The notes under the pieces are model-generated. The model was not told the DNA's origin and searched no databases. It saw only the letters and a list, made by a program, of their open reading frames with translations. The translations under genes and the position numbers were made by a program. A stretch of DNA of 64,000 nucleotides, taken from contig CBDCDJ010000007.1 of the NCBI GenBank assembly GCA_965215355.1, forward strand, positions 3,968,001-4,032,000. The letters are read 5' to 3'. Numbering within the stretch: position 1 is the stretch's first letter; each line of letters starts with the position of its first letter. Origin of the DNA: CBDCDJ01 sp965215355. GTDB taxonomy: Bacteria > Deinococcota > Deinococci > Deinococcales > Trueperaceae. This document shows positions 50,860 through 60,439 of the stretch, in pieces.

Positions 50860-51862
50860 GTGGCTCTTTGGACGCCTTAAACGCTTGCCACAGGGTCTCG
50901 AGCTTGCCCTGCAGATATAGCCCGCGCAGCCACGCTCTGTGGGGCCGGGCCGGAAAGCCCGCCCAGGTTTCGCCGCTGGGGACGTCCTTGATAACGCCCG
51001 CCCGGCCCGCCACGCGCGCGTCGTCGCCGATTTTCAAGTGGTCGCCGATGCCCGCCGAGCCGCCGACCGTGACGCGCGCGCCCAACGTGGTGCTCCCGGC
51101 GATGCCGACCGTGCCCGCTATGAGGCAGTCCGGCCCCGTAACGACGTTGTGGCCGATTTGGCAAAGGTTGTCGATTTTGCTGCGCGCGCCGACGCGGGTG
51201 TCCTGCAGGGTGCCCCGGTCGATGCAGGTGTTCGCGCCGACCTCCACGTCGTCCTCCAAAACGACGCCGCCGAGGTGGTGGATCTTCACCGCGCCGCGCT
51301 CGCCCCGCGCGTAGCCGAAGCCGTCCGCGCCGACCACGACGCCGCTGTGGAGCGTCACGCGGTCGTGGAGCGTCACGCCGTCGTAAAGCGTGACGTTGGC
51401 GCGGAGCGTGCAGTCTTCGCCCACGCGCACGCCTGCGCCCAGCACGCAGCCCGGCCCGACGCGCGTGCCGCGGCCTAAACGCACCCCCGCCGCTACGACC
51501 GCGCCCGCGCCCAGGTGAACGTCCTCGGCGAGCACGGCGTCTTCGTGAACAGTCGCGCTCGCGTGAACGCCCTCGGCGACCGCCGGGCGCGTGTCGAACA
51601 ACTTTGAAAGCTGCGCCAGCGCGAGCCGGGTGTCTGTCACGCGGATGAGCGGGTGTAAAAAGTCGAACTGCAGCGTGTCGGGCACCACGAGCACGGCGAC
51701 TTCGGCGTCGCTCAAGATTTCCGCCTCGGCTCGAGTGCCCAAGACGACGACGGCGTCCGGGGTGGGCCTCCCGGGTGGGCGCAAGGTGGAGACCGGGCGG
51801 TTTGCCCCGACAAGGCGACCGGCCAAAAGGGCACTCAAACTTCGTGCATCGTGCCGGGTCAC
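50852..51862 (-). CDS. lpxD: UDP-3-O-acylglucosamine N-acyltransferase
   Basis: A 336-residue protein. An N-terminal uridine-binding domain (VLGTRAEAEILSDAEVAVLVVP) is followed by hexapeptide repeats from about 95. LpxD marks are VVGADGFGYARGERGAVKIHHLGGVVLEDDVEVGANTCIDRGTL and KIDNLCQIGHNVVTG with the catalytic His, and a C-terminal helix. It adds the second 3-hydroxyacyl chain. The GTG start overlaps the S55 protease stop (GTGA). Confidence 0.92.
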   Translation of the reverse strand: MTRHDARSLSALLAGRLVGANRPVSTLRPPGRPTPDAVVVLGTRAEAEILSDAEVAVLVVPDTLQFDFLHPLIRVTDTRLALAQLSKLFDTRPAVAEGVHASATVHEDAVLAEDVHLGAGAVVAAGVRLGRGTRVGPGCVLGAGVRVGEDCTLRANVTLYDGVTLHDRVTLHSGVVVGADGFGYARGERGAVKIHHLGGVVLEDDVEVGANTCIDRGTLQDTRVGARSKIDNLCQIGHNVVTGPDCLIAGTVGIAGSTTLGARVTVGGSAGIGDHLKIGDDARVAGRAGVIKDVPSGETWAGFPARPHRAWLRGLYLQGKLETLWQAFKASKEPHG

Positions 51863-53589
51863 GGGCTGGGCTCGAGCGGCGGCACCGGGTCGGGGCTGGG
51901 GTCGGGCAACACCTCATTCGGGGCGGGGACGGGTTCGGGCGGCACGGGGTCGTCGGGGGCGGCTTCTTCGGTGCCTGCATCGTCCTCTTCGCCGACGGTA
52001 ATTTCGAGCGTTTTCTCCCCCTCGACGAGATACGGAAACGACATCCTTTCCAGGCGCACCGTCTCGCCGTCGATTTCGGTCTCGACGACGAGTTCGCTCG
52101 ACTGGACCTGGTCGTGCAGCACCACCAGGAGTTCACCGAAGGACAAGATGGGTTCGCCGTCTTCCTTCTCGACGTCTTCTTCGTTTTCCGGCGATGTGAG
52201 GCCGCCGCGGAAGGTCACGGTGAGGTCGCCTTCGGCATCTTTCGGTAAGTAGAGGCTCAGGTTTTTCACCACGGGCGGGGCTCGGTAGGGTTGCAAACGC
52301 AGGTGGACGACGAGGGGTTGCCCCGGCGTCAACTCTTCGCTGTCGGCCACGACGTCGATAATGTCGGCGGTGCGCTGGCTGTTTTCATAAGTCAGGTTGA
52401 TGGAAACCTGCTCGACGTCGGGTGCTTCGAAGATGTTTCGGGCCAACACGGCGAGCGGTGTCGCGGCCAGACCGGCCGCCGCCGCGGCGACGTCCTCGGG
52501 GTCGCTGACCTGCTCCAGCACCCGCAACTTCACGTCGTCCTGCAGGGTGATGTCCCAGGCGAGGTCGGCGGTGCCCGCGCCGACCTCGCCCCGCGCCTCG
52601 TCGAAGAGTTGCAGCGTCGCCGTGGCGAGGAGCGGGGCGTAAAAGCGTTCGTCCCTGGTGATTTCGAACGCCTTGGCCGCCGTGCCCCCCGGACCGTTCA
52701 GGGTGAGAGTCACCGGGAGCAGGTCGGGCGCTTCGTTCAGGCGTCCGGCGACGGCGGCGGGCCGGTCTTGGAGAACCGTGCCCAACACGGTTTTGCCGCT
52801 GTCGGCGAGTTTGAACGGCACCACTTCGCTCGGCACGACGAACGACACGAACGCGGGCGCGAGCGCGAACGACACGGTTCCTGCGTTCAGAAGCGGGTGC
52901 CCGAAGGCGAGCACCGTGTTGCCTTCGACACTCGTGACCGTGCCGACCGCCGCCACGGTCACGTCGCCGCGCACGAGTTGAACGCTGACCGCACTGCCCG
53001 GTTCCAGAACGTACTCGCCCTCGTCGAAACCCCCGCCGCCCGTTTGCGCCGGCATGAGGTCGAGACCGGCGGCGAACAGGGGCTCGAGGGTGCGGCTCGC
53101 CCGCTCGCTCAGGCCCGACAGCAAGAGAGGCGTCCGCACCGGCACCGCCGCCCCGAGTCCGGCGAACTGTTCCTGCTCGAACGGAACGAAGTCCGTGGTC
53201 GCCGCGCCCCGCATCGCGTCGATGGGCGTGACGAGGGCCAGCGTGTGGTCGCTGCTCGGGAACACGTAGCCGACCGCGCCGAGCAGCGCGTCCGCACCGT
53301 TCAGCGGCAGGTACACGGGGCTGCCGCTCATTCCGGCGGCGACGCCGCCGGAAGCCGCGATGAACGCACCCGAGGCGCGCACCAAGACCACCGGAAAGCC
53401 CAGCCCGGCGTCCGCTTGCAGCGCCAACACCTCCACGCCGAAGCGCTCCAGGACGTTGCCGGGCCCCGCCGTGAGCCCGTAGCCCGTCAGGCCGGGTTGC
53501 AGGTCGTTCAGGGGAAAACTTTGTGACCAGCCAAGCGACCACCCGGCGACCGAGAACGCCAACCAACCAACGCACAAAAACCTTTTCAC
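51859..53589 (-). CDS. Exported S55 (SpoIVB-like) peptidase-domain protein
   Basis: A 576-residue protein with a signal peptide (GWLAFSVAGWSLGWSQ). An S55 domain covers about 25-240: the N-terminal LQPGLTGYGLTAGPGNVLERFGVEV and the Ser in SGGVAAGMSGSPVY, with GNTVLAFGHPLLNAGTVSFALAPAFV. The middle (250-500) is beta-rich and unassigned. The end is a Pro/Glu/Asp tail. SpoIVB-type proteases process membrane-bound signals in spore formers. Non-spore-formers have uncharacterised relatives. It is translationally coupled to lpxD, suggesting an envelope role. Confidence 0.8.
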   Translation of the reverse strand: MKRFLCVGWLAFSVAGWSLGWSQSFPLNDLQPGLTGYGLTAGPGNVLERFGVEVLALQADAGLGFPVVLVRASGAFIAASGGVAAGMSGSPVYLPLNGADALLGAVGYVFPSSDHTLALVTPIDAMRGAATTDFVPFEQEQFAGLGAAVPVRTPLLLSGLSERASRTLEPLFAAGLDLMPAQTGGGGFDEGEYVLEPGSAVSVQLVRGDVTVAAVGTVTSVEGNTVLAFGHPLLNAGTVSFALAPAFVSFVVPSEVVPFKLADSGKTVLGTVLQDRPAAVAGRLNEAPDLLPVTLTLNGPGGTAAKAFEITRDERFYAPLLATATLQLFDEARGEVGAGTADLAWDITLQDDVKLRVLEQVSDPEDVAAAAAGLAATPLAVLARNIFEAPDVEQVSINLTYENSQRTADIIDVVADSEELTPGQPLVVHLRLQPYRAPPVVKNLSLYLPKDAEGDLTVTFRGGLTSPENEEDVEKEDGEPILSFGELLVVLHDQVQSSELVVETEIDGETVRLERMSFPYLVEGEKTLEITVGEEDDAGTEEAAPDDPVPPEPVPAPNEVLPDPSPDPVPPLEPSP

Positions 53590-53621
53590 AAACCCATGCT
53601 ACCGCAGGCGAGGCACTCGGT

Positions 53622-54677
53622 TCAGCGCCGCAGAAACCTGTCTGAAATCAGCGCTTCGCGCAGCACGCCGAGCATCTCTAAAGCTTGGCCCGTGCCCAGA
53701 GCGACGCTGTCGATGGCGTTGTCGGCGACGACGACCGGGATGCCGGTCGTTTTGCGCAGCAGCGTGTCGAAGTTCGCCAGCAGCGAGCCGCCGCCGGTCA
53801 TGATAATTCCGCGGTCGATAACGTCGGCGACGAGTTCGGGCGGGGCGTGCTCGAGCACCCGGCGCACCGCCTCGGCAATGCGCTGCAGCGGCTCGGTGAG
53901 GGCCTCGACCACGTCTTGGCTGTTCATGGTCACGGTTTTGGGCAAACCGTTGATGAGGTCGCGCCCGCGCACCGAGAGTTCGCGCACGTCGCCGGGCTCG
54001 TTGATGAGGGCCGCGCCGACCCGGATTTTGACCTCTTCGGCGGTGCGGTCGCCGATGAGCAGGTTTTCTTTTTGGCGTACAAAGCGGATGATGGCCTCGT
54101 CGAACTCGTTGCCCGCGACGCGCAGACTCTCCGAAACCACGATGCCGCCCAAACTGATAATCGCGATGTCGGTGGTGCCGCCGCCGATGTCCACAATCAT
54201 CGAACCCGTCGGCTCACCGATGTGGACGCCCGAGCCGATGGCGGCGGCGAGCGGCTCTTCAATCAGGTAAGCCTTGCGCGCCCCGACCTCGCGGGTCGCT
54301 TGCAGCACGGCGCGCTTCTCGACCTCGGTCACGCCCGACGGCACACAAATCATGATGTTGGGCCGGAACAGGCCGAACGCGCCCCTCGTGCGGCCCAGCA
54401 CCTTGTGCACGAAAGCCTGCAGCATTTTCTCGGTCAGGTCGTAGTCGGCGATGACGCCGTCGCGCATGGGCCGCACCGCCACGATGTTGCCGGGCGTGCG
54501 GCCGAGCATCCGGTAGGCCTCAATGCCGACCGCCTTGACCTCGCCGGTGTCGCGCACCATCGCGATGACCGACGGCTCGCGCAGTTTGATGCCCTGGCCC
54601 TTGACGTAGATGAGCACGTTGGCCGTGCCCAAGTCGACGCCGATTTCTTGCCAAAACCTGAACATGTCTCTCCACAT
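53622..54677 (-). CDS. mreB: Rod-shape actin MreB
   Basis: A 351-residue actin-fold protein: phosphate-1 VDLGTANVLIYVKGQG, PNIMICVPSGVTEVEKRAV, phosphate-2 SMIVDIGGGTTDIAII, adenosine MTGGGSLLANFDTLL. It directs cell-wall elongation. MreC and MreD are not adjacent. An ATG four codons in (54665) is an equally good start. The S55 protease gene lies 32 bases downstream. Confidence 0.94.
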   Translation of the reverse strand: MWRDMFRFWQEIGVDLGTANVLIYVKGQGIKLREPSVIAMVRDTGEVKAVGIEAYRMLGRTPGNIVAVRPMRDGVIADYDLTEKMLQAFVHKVLGRTRGAFGLFRPNIMICVPSGVTEVEKRAVLQATREVGARKAYLIEEPLAAAIGSGVHIGEPTGSMIVDIGGGTTDIAIISLGGIVVSESLRVAGNEFDEAIIRFVRQKENLLIGDRTAEEVKIRVGAALINEPGDVRELSVRGRDLINGLPKTVTMNSQDVVEALTEPLQRIAEAVRRVLEHAPPELVADVIDRGIIMTGGGSLLANFDTLLRKTTGIPVVVADNAIDSVALGTGQALEMLGVLREALISDRFLRR

Positions 54678-54776
54678 CGCTTTCGAAGCCGTTCCCAGCG
54701 AACGGGTGCAGCGTCAGCCTCAGCCGCTGCTCGGGCACAACCGGCACCTCGAACGTGTCCGGGCGCACGACAGCGC

Positions 54777-54782
54777 AGTATA
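54777..54782 (-). promoter_or_regulatory. -10 box upstream of mreB
   Basis: TATACT on the minus strand, about 100 bases before the mreB start. The -35 region is weak. It may drive the whole mreB-S55-lpx operon. Confidence 0.4.
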
Positions 54783-54830
54783 CCGTTTGAGCCGGGCGGG
54801 TGGGGAAGGGCGCGAGCGCGACGCGAGCCT

Positions 54831-56051
54831 TCAGCCGTCCGTGAGCAGGCGCTCGGCGCGCTCGAGCGCCGCCGCCAACCCGGCCGAGCGGCCACCGCCC
54901 TGCGCCCGGTCGGGCTTGCCGCCGCCGCGCCCGTCCAGGAGGGGCAACACCTCGCGCAGCGCGGAGTTCATGTCGGCGGTCGCGGCCTTACCTCGCATGA
55001 ACAGCAGCGTGGCCCGTTCACGTTCCGCGCAGCCGAGCAGGGCGACCGCGTCGGGTGTTCGGCACAGCGTCGCGGCGACCGCTTGGAGCAGGGCGGGCTC
55101 GAGCTGAGCCGTCACCACCCGCCCGCGATTGGTCACCCGGGCGCGCGCCAGCAAAGCCTCGGCCTCGCGTTCAGCTCGCTGCTCCAGGGTTTGCTGCAGA
55201 GACCGCCGCGCCTCGTCTAGTTCTTTCTGGAGTGCGGCGACCCGGTCCAGCACGTCCGCCGGGGGCGCGCTCAAGGTGCGCCCCAAGTCCGTGACGACGC
55301 GGTGTTTGAGCCGGTAGTCGGCCAGGGCCTCTGCGCCCGCGCTGAAGCGCACCCGCACCGTGTCGCGCTTGACGCGCTCCGCGCCCAGCACCTTGACGGG
55401 CAAGGCCTCCGCGGTGCTGCGCAGGTGCGTGCCGCCGCAGGCCGACAGCTCGAAGTCGCCCATCTCGACGAGTCGGACACGTCCCGTGACCTTGGGCGGG
55501 CGGCGCAGCGCGTAGTTGCCCAAGTCGCGCTCGTCCACCTCGAAGGCGCGCACGACCAAGTTTTGGTAACAGACGTCGTTCACAAGCCGCTCGGCCGCGG
55601 CGCAGTCGGCCTCGCCGGGCTCGCCCGCTAAGTCGAGGGTGCAAACCTCGCTCGTCAAACTCACCGAGCGGGTTTCGAAGGCCGGGTTCACGCGCAAAAA
55701 AGCTTGCGACAGCAAGTGCTGAGCGCTGTGGCGCTGCATGTGGCGGTAGCGGCGTTGCCAGCCGATGTCGCCCGTGACCTGCTGCCCAGTTTTGAGCCCA
55801 GCCCCCTCGAGCCGGTGCCACACGGTTCCGTCGCGCTTCTGCACGTCCGTGACTTTGTGTACTGTGACCCGGTGCGCAGCGCCGTGACCTTGGAGCGTGC
55901 CCGTGTCGGCGGGTTGCCCGCCCGACGCCGGATAGAAGAGGCTCCGGTCCAGGGCGACCCAAGCCGCACCGCCTTCCTCGTGCAGGGCGGTCACGGTGGC
56001 CGTAAAGGTGGTTTGGTAGCTGTCGGTTTGCTCGAGGCGCAAGCTGGACAC
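54831..56051 (-). CDS. Alanyl-tRNA editing protein AlaX, long form with DHHA1
   Basis: A 406-residue protein. The N-terminal beta-barrel has ALDRSLFYPASGGQPADTG, and the editing-site zinc ligands are in RHMQRHSAQHLLSQAF and CGGTHLRST. A coiled coil (about 260-300, KELDEARRSLQQTLEQRAERE) leads to a DHHA1 domain with GRGGGKPDRAQGGG. It removes Ser or Gly wrongly attached to tRNA-Ala. It is the editing half of AlaRS without the synthetase domain. Confidence 0.88.
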   Translation of the reverse strand: MSSLRLEQTDSYQTTFTATVTALHEEGGAAWVALDRSLFYPASGGQPADTGTLQGHGAAHRVTVHKVTDVQKRDGTVWHRLEGAGLKTGQQVTGDIGWQRRYRHMQRHSAQHLLSQAFLRVNPAFETRSVSLTSEVCTLDLAGEPGEADCAAAERLVNDVCYQNLVVRAFEVDERDLGNYALRRPPKVTGRVRLVEMGDFELSACGGTHLRSTAEALPVKVLGAERVKRDTVRVRFSAGAEALADYRLKHRVVTDLGRTLSAPPADVLDRVAALQKELDEARRSLQQTLEQRAEREAEALLARARVTNRGRVVTAQLEPALLQAVAATLCRTPDAVALLGCAERERATLLFMRGKAATADMNSALREVLPLLDGRGGGKPDRAQGGGRSAGLAAALERAERLLTDG

Positions 56052-56208
56052 GGGACAGTCTAGCTCAGAAGTCTGCGCCGCGACGCCGGGCTGTTCAGGG
56101 GGCGAGCCCTCGACCGCTCACCGGGTCGGCCCGGTTCTCGAGGAGGGCGGCGACACTTTGAGCTACAAACGGGTCCGCCCCTGCGGGTAAACTTGTACAG
56201 GAGGACAC

Positions 56209-56811
56209 GTGCGAGACGCTGCTCACCTGCTGCACCCTGCCGACCCGGAGTTCGACGTCGGCGAGACCACGCTCGGCCCGCTCATCGCCCAGCTCATCAC
56301 CGCTCTGGGCGAAGACGTGACCCGCGAGGGCCTTGTCAAGACGCCCCACCGCGTCGAACGCTCGTTGCGGTTTTTGACGAGCGGTTACGGCGTGTCGGTA
56401 GGCGAACTGGTCGACGGCGCGCTGTTTGCGACCGAGGGCGGCGAGATGGTGGTGGTGAAAAACGTGGAGTTCTACAGCCTCTGCGAGCATCACCTGTTGC
56501 CCTTTTTCGGCCACGCGCACCTCGCTTACCTTCCCGACAAAAAGATTTTGGGCCTGAGCAAGTTCGCCCGCATCGTCGACGTGTTCGCGCGGCGGCTGCA
56601 ACTCCAGGAGCGCCTGACCGGTCAAATCGCCGACGCGCTCGTTTCGGTGCTCGAGCCCAAGGGTGTGGCCGTCGTCACCGAAGCCAGCCACCTCTGCATG
56701 ATGATGCGCGGCGTCGAAAAGCAGGGCGCCTCGACCCGCACGAGCGCCATGCGCGGCGTGTTCAAAGACGACCCGGCGACCCGGCAGGAGTTTTTGGACG
56801 CCGTTCGCTGA
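56209..56811 (+). CDS. folE: GTP cyclohydrolase I
   Basis: A 200-residue type IA enzyme. Zinc ligands and substrate site appear in VEFYSLCEHHLLPFFGHAHLAYLP, GLSKFARIVDVFARRLQLQERLT, and SHLCMMMRGVEKQGA with the second Cys. It makes dihydroneopterin triphosphate for folate. The GTG start follows ACAGGAGGACAC. It is divergent from AlaX. Confidence 0.95.
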   Translation: MRDAAHLLHPADPEFDVGETTLGPLIAQLITALGEDVTREGLVKTPHRVERSLRFLTSGYGVSVGELVDGALFATEGGEMVVVKNVEFYSLCEHHLLPFFGHAHLAYLPDKKILGLSKFARIVDVFARRLQLQERLTGQIADALVSVLEPKGVAVVTEASHLCMMMRGVEKQGASTRTSAMRGVFKDDPATRQEFLDAVR

Positions 56812-57127
56812 GCCGCGTCGGGAGCTGGCTGAGAGCCTCAACGTACCCGGCTGCGCTCCACTCGGTCTTCGGGTCGCTACAGGTGCCCGTTCGGCTCAAA
56901 AATTGTGGCGAATACTTACCGGAAGGTCTGTGGTAAAACGGTGTGGGGTGGGTTCGGCACATGGGTGGTCGGCGGGTATACAAACAGCTCGAGCCCGAAG
57001 CCGGGTTTGGGGCGAGTGCGCGTTGTAGGTGCGCCACAGGGCGTGGGTGCGTAACGGGCGACGCTTCTCCGGTGCTTCGGTCCTGTCGGGCGTCGCTCTC
57101 GCTCGCGTCGGCTTGCTCAAAAGTCGC
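56812..57127. other. 316-base gap before the GGDEF-EAL gene
   Basis: I see no gene. A GTATAC stretch near 56978 could be part of a -10 box, and one CTCGAG palindrome is present. Confidence 0.35.
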
Positions 57128-59422
57128 ATGAGCGACGTGGAGCGGGTTTTGGAGCGGGCCTCGAAATGGCAGTCGCTGCCGCCTTTCGTACGGGCGGCGG
57201 CCGTCTCAGGGTTGTACATCGGCGCGTACCTCGCGCTGGACTACGTCGCGGCTGCCTTCAGCATCGGTCCCGACCCCGGGGTCGCCTCGGTCTGGTACCT
57301 GCCGAGCGCGCTCACGGTCGTCTTGTTGTGGACCTTCGGCTTGCGCTACGGTGTCGCGACTTACGTGGCCGTCCTTCTGGCGGGCCTTGTGAACAGTCCG
57401 GACGTGCCTTTTTGGTCCTCGGTCGTCCACAGCTTGACCTACACATTTGTTTTCGGTGCGGCGGTGTTCGCCTTGCAGAGGCTGCGCGTCAACCCGCGCC
57501 TCTACAGCGTGCGGGACGTGGGCTTGTTCTTGTTCGTTGCCGCCTTTTTGGCACCTCTTGCCGCCGCCCTCTTGAGCATCGGCAACTTTTTGCTGTTCGG
57601 CCTGGTCGCCCCGTCGGACTGGCTCGTCCGAACCCTGCAGTTCGCCGCCGGAGACGCGACCGGCGTTGCGGCTTTGGCCCCTTTTTTGCTCGTGCTGATG
57701 CGCTACGCGCCGTTTTTGTGGACCGACGACCTGGAGGTAAAACCGGCCACCTGGCGCTGGCCCTCCGTCGCGGCGGTGTTCAAGGGGCTGGCCTCGGTGG
57801 GCCTGCTCGCCCTGGCCGCGTTTTTGGCCTACTTTGTACCGGGCGACCTCACGCTGGACCACACCTACGTCACCTTTATCCCGGTGCTGTGGCTAGCCGT
57901 GCGCTACGGCTTCGCCTGGAGCGCGGCGGCTGTTTTAGCGGTCAACGTCTTCATCGCCCTTTTCGCGTTGCCGAAGATGGGACAGGCCGAGGGCTTCGCC
58001 TTGCAGTTCGGCTTGCTCACGCTCACTTTTGTCAGCGTGCTGCTCAGCGCCGTCGTCACCGAGTGGAACCGCTCGGAAGCGCGCCTGCGCCACCACGCTT
58101 TTCACGACCCGCTCACCGGTTTGCCCAACCGGGCGCTGCTGCTCGACCGCCTGGAACAGGCGCTGTCGCGCAACCGGCGGGACACGCACCTCTTCGCACT
58201 GCTGTTTGTCGACATCGACCATTTCAAAAACATCAACGACTCGTTCGGCCACGCCTTCGGCGACGCCGTCCTCAAGAGTGTGGCCGCGACGCTGCAAGGC
58301 AGTGTGCGCCCCGGCGACACCGTGGCGCGGCTCGGCGGCGACGAGTTCGTGGTGGTGTTGGAGAGTGTCGAGGGCTTGAACGAAGCCGTCGCCGTGTCGA
58401 ACCGCGTGCGCGCCGCCCTCGAGCAGCCGCAGCTCGTAGCCGACCAAGAGACGAGCGTGACGACGAGCATCGGCATCGCGCTCGCCGCCGACGGTGAGCA
58501 GAGCCCCGCCGACCTGTTGCGCAGCGCCGGCACCGCGCTGGGCCGCGCCAAGACGGCAGGGCGCGCGCGCCACGCGGTCTTCGACCAGGCGATGTTGGGC
58601 GAAGCGCGCGAGCGTTTGCAACTCGAAAACGACCTGCGCCGCGCCCTGGAACGGGGCGAGTTCGTCCTGCACTACCAGCCCATCATGCTGCTCGGCTTGA
58701 ATTCGGCGCTAGGCGGCCGGGTACTGGGCAACCGGGTGATAGGGGCCGAGGCGCTGCTGCGCTGGCAGCACCCCACGCGCGGGTTGGTGCCGCCCAACCG
58801 GTTTGTTCCCCTCGCCGAGACGACGGGCTTGATCGTGCCCGTCGGGGCGTGGGTGATGGCTGAGGCGTTTCGGCAGGTCAGAGCGTGGCACGAAGCGGGC
58901 TCGTCCCACCTCTACATGTCGGTGAACCTGTCCGCGCGCCAACTCCAGCACCCCGACTTGGTGGACGGCGTCGAAGAAATCCTGGCCGCGAGCGGGTTGC
59001 AGCCCGGTCACGCCGTCTTGGAGCTGACCGAAAGCGTGCTGATGAAGGGTCTCGACGAAACCCTGGTCCGGCTCGTCGCGCTCCGGGAGCGTGGCGTCAG
59101 CATCTCCGTCGACGACTTCGGTACAGGCTACTCCTCGCTCGCTTACTTGAAAGCCCTGCCCATCAGCACCCTCAAGATAGACCGCTCCTTTTTACACGGG
59201 CTGCCGAGCGACGAGCGCGACGTCGGCATCGTCCGGGCGATTCTGGCGCTCGCCTACAACATGCGGCTCAAGGTCGTCGCCGAAGGCGTCGAGACGCGCG
59301 AGCAGGCGCGCTTTTTGCAAGAGCACGGCTGCGTGCAGGCTCAGGGCTACCTGTTCAGCCGTCCGCTCACCGCGGCGGCGTTCACCGCACTGCTCGAGCA
59401 GACCGAAGAAGGCGCAGGCTAG
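57128..59422 (+). CDS. Membrane GGDEF-EAL protein with MASE1 sensor
   Basis: A 764-residue protein from the ATG at 57128. A MASE1 membrane domain (about eight helices, residues 20-310) is followed by a GGDEF domain with intact RLGGDEFVVVLE and an RxxD inhibitory site (RPGD) five residues before it. An EAL domain follows with GAEALLRWQHP, VNLSARQLQ, DDFGTGYSSLAYL, EGVETREQA and QGYLFSRPL. Both halves keep their catalytic residues, so it could make and break cyclic di-GMP, controlling attachment or motility. Confidence 0.92.
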   Translation: MSDVERVLERASKWQSLPPFVRAAAVSGLYIGAYLALDYVAAAFSIGPDPGVASVWYLPSALTVVLLWTFGLRYGVATYVAVLLAGLVNSPDVPFWSSVVHSLTYTFVFGAAVFALQRLRVNPRLYSVRDVGLFLFVAAFLAPLAAALLSIGNFLLFGLVAPSDWLVRTLQFAAGDATGVAALAPFLLVLMRYAPFLWTDDLEVKPATWRWPSVAAVFKGLASVGLLALAAFLAYFVPGDLTLDHTYVTFIPVLWLAVRYGFAWSAAAVLAVNVFIALFALPKMGQAEGFALQFGLLTLTFVSVLLSAVVTEWNRSEARLRHHAFHDPLTGLPNRALLLDRLEQALSRNRRDTHLFALLFVDIDHFKNINDSFGHAFGDAVLKSVAATLQGSVRPGDTVARLGGDEFVVVLESVEGLNEAVAVSNRVRAALEQPQLVADQETSVTTSIGIALAADGEQSPADLLRSAGTALGRAKTAGRARHAVFDQAMLGEARERLQLENDLRRALERGEFVLHYQPIMLLGLNSALGGRVLGNRVIGAEALLRWQHPTRGLVPPNRFVPLAETTGLIVPVGAWVMAEAFRQVRAWHEAGSSHLYMSVNLSARQLQHPDLVDGVEEILAASGLQPGHAVLELTESVLMKGLDETLVRLVALRERGVSISVDDFGTGYSSLAYLKALPISTLKIDRSFLHGLPSDERDVGIVRAILALAYNMRLKVVAEGVETREQARFLQEHGCVQAQGYLFSRPLTAAAFTALLEQTEEGAG

Positions 59423-59540
59423 CGACGCTCCGTGGGGGTCGAAAAAGCACCGAGTTTCGAGTAGGAAAACTGACGGCTTTCTCCCTCGCCCCGAACGGCC
59501 CACGACCCCCGACCGGCGCGCGACGTGCTTTACTTGGGCC

Positions 59541-60437
59541 GTGAAGGTTTTCCGGGTCGACGAGCCAACGCGGCTCGACACCTTTTTGGCTCGAGCTTTG
59601 CAGGTATCGCGGCGCGAGGCGCTGCGGGCGCTGGGTGCCGGCCTGGTCACGGTCGACGGCAAAAAGGCCGCGACGCGCGACAAAGGGCGCTCGCTCGACA
59701 CCGCCACCACCGTCGGTGTCGCTTCTTTAGCGCCCCTGAGAAAAATCGTCCCCGACGGTAACGCGCCGCTCGGCGTGCTGTTCGAGGGCGAAAGTTGCCT
59801 CGTGGTGGACAAGCCGCCCGGCGTGCCGGTGCTGCCCCACGCGCCGGGCGAGCGCGGCACCTTGCTGAACGCGGTCGTTGCCCGTTACCCACAAATCCAG
59901 GGCGTCGGCGAAGGTGGCCTGAAGAGCGGCGTAGTTCACCGCCTCGACACCGACACCTCGGGCGCGCTGCTGCTGGCGACGAGTGAGGACAAGTGGCTCG
60001 AGCTGCGCGCGGCTTTTACGGAGCGGCGTGTAAAAAAGACGTACCGAGCACTTCTTGAAGGGCGTCTCGAGGGTGAGGCCCGCGAAACCATGATCCTCAT
60101 CGTCGCCCGCCACCGACCTGCCAAGGTGCGCGTGGTGCTGGACGACGAGGCAACGTCCTCGGCGCGCGTCTGCACCCTGGCTTGGACGGCGCTCGAGACC
60201 TTCCCGAACGCCACGCTCGTCGAGGTAGAGCTGGAAACCGGCTTCCTCCACCAGATTCGCGCCATGTTCGCGCACCAGGGCCATCCGGTTTTGGGCGACG
60301 AGCTTTATGGGACGGCTACTTCTGGCGTGCCGCGGCAGATGCTACACGCGGCAAGGCTCGAGGCCGGAAGTATCAAAGCCCACAGCCCCGACCCGGCGGA
60401 CTTTGCGGCGGTGTTGGCGCGGTTGCGGGCGCGCTGA
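59541..60437 (+). CDS. RluA-family RNA pseudouridine synthase
   Basis: A 298-residue protein. An N-terminal S4-like part (RLDTFLARALQVSRREALRALGAGLVTVDGKK) precedes the catalytic domain: VVDKPPGVPVLPH, catalytic Asp in SGVVHRLDTDTSGALLLA, VKKTYRALLEG, and ETGFLHQIRAMFAHQGHPVLGDELYG. It modifies uridines in rRNA or tRNA. The exact site cannot be told. The start is GTG. Confidence 0.9.
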   Translation: MKVFRVDEPTRLDTFLARALQVSRREALRALGAGLVTVDGKKAATRDKGRSLDTATTVGVASLAPLRKIVPDGNAPLGVLFEGESCLVVDKPPGVPVLPHAPGERGTLLNAVVARYPQIQGVGEGGLKSGVVHRLDTDTSGALLLATSEDKWLELRAAFTERRVKKTYRALLEGRLEGEARETMILIVARHRPAKVRVVLDDEATSSARVCTLAWTALETFPNATLVEVELETGFLHQIRAMFAHQGHPVLGDELYGTATSGVPRQMLHAARLEAGSIKAHSPDPADFAAVLARLRAR

Positions 60438-60439
60438 GG

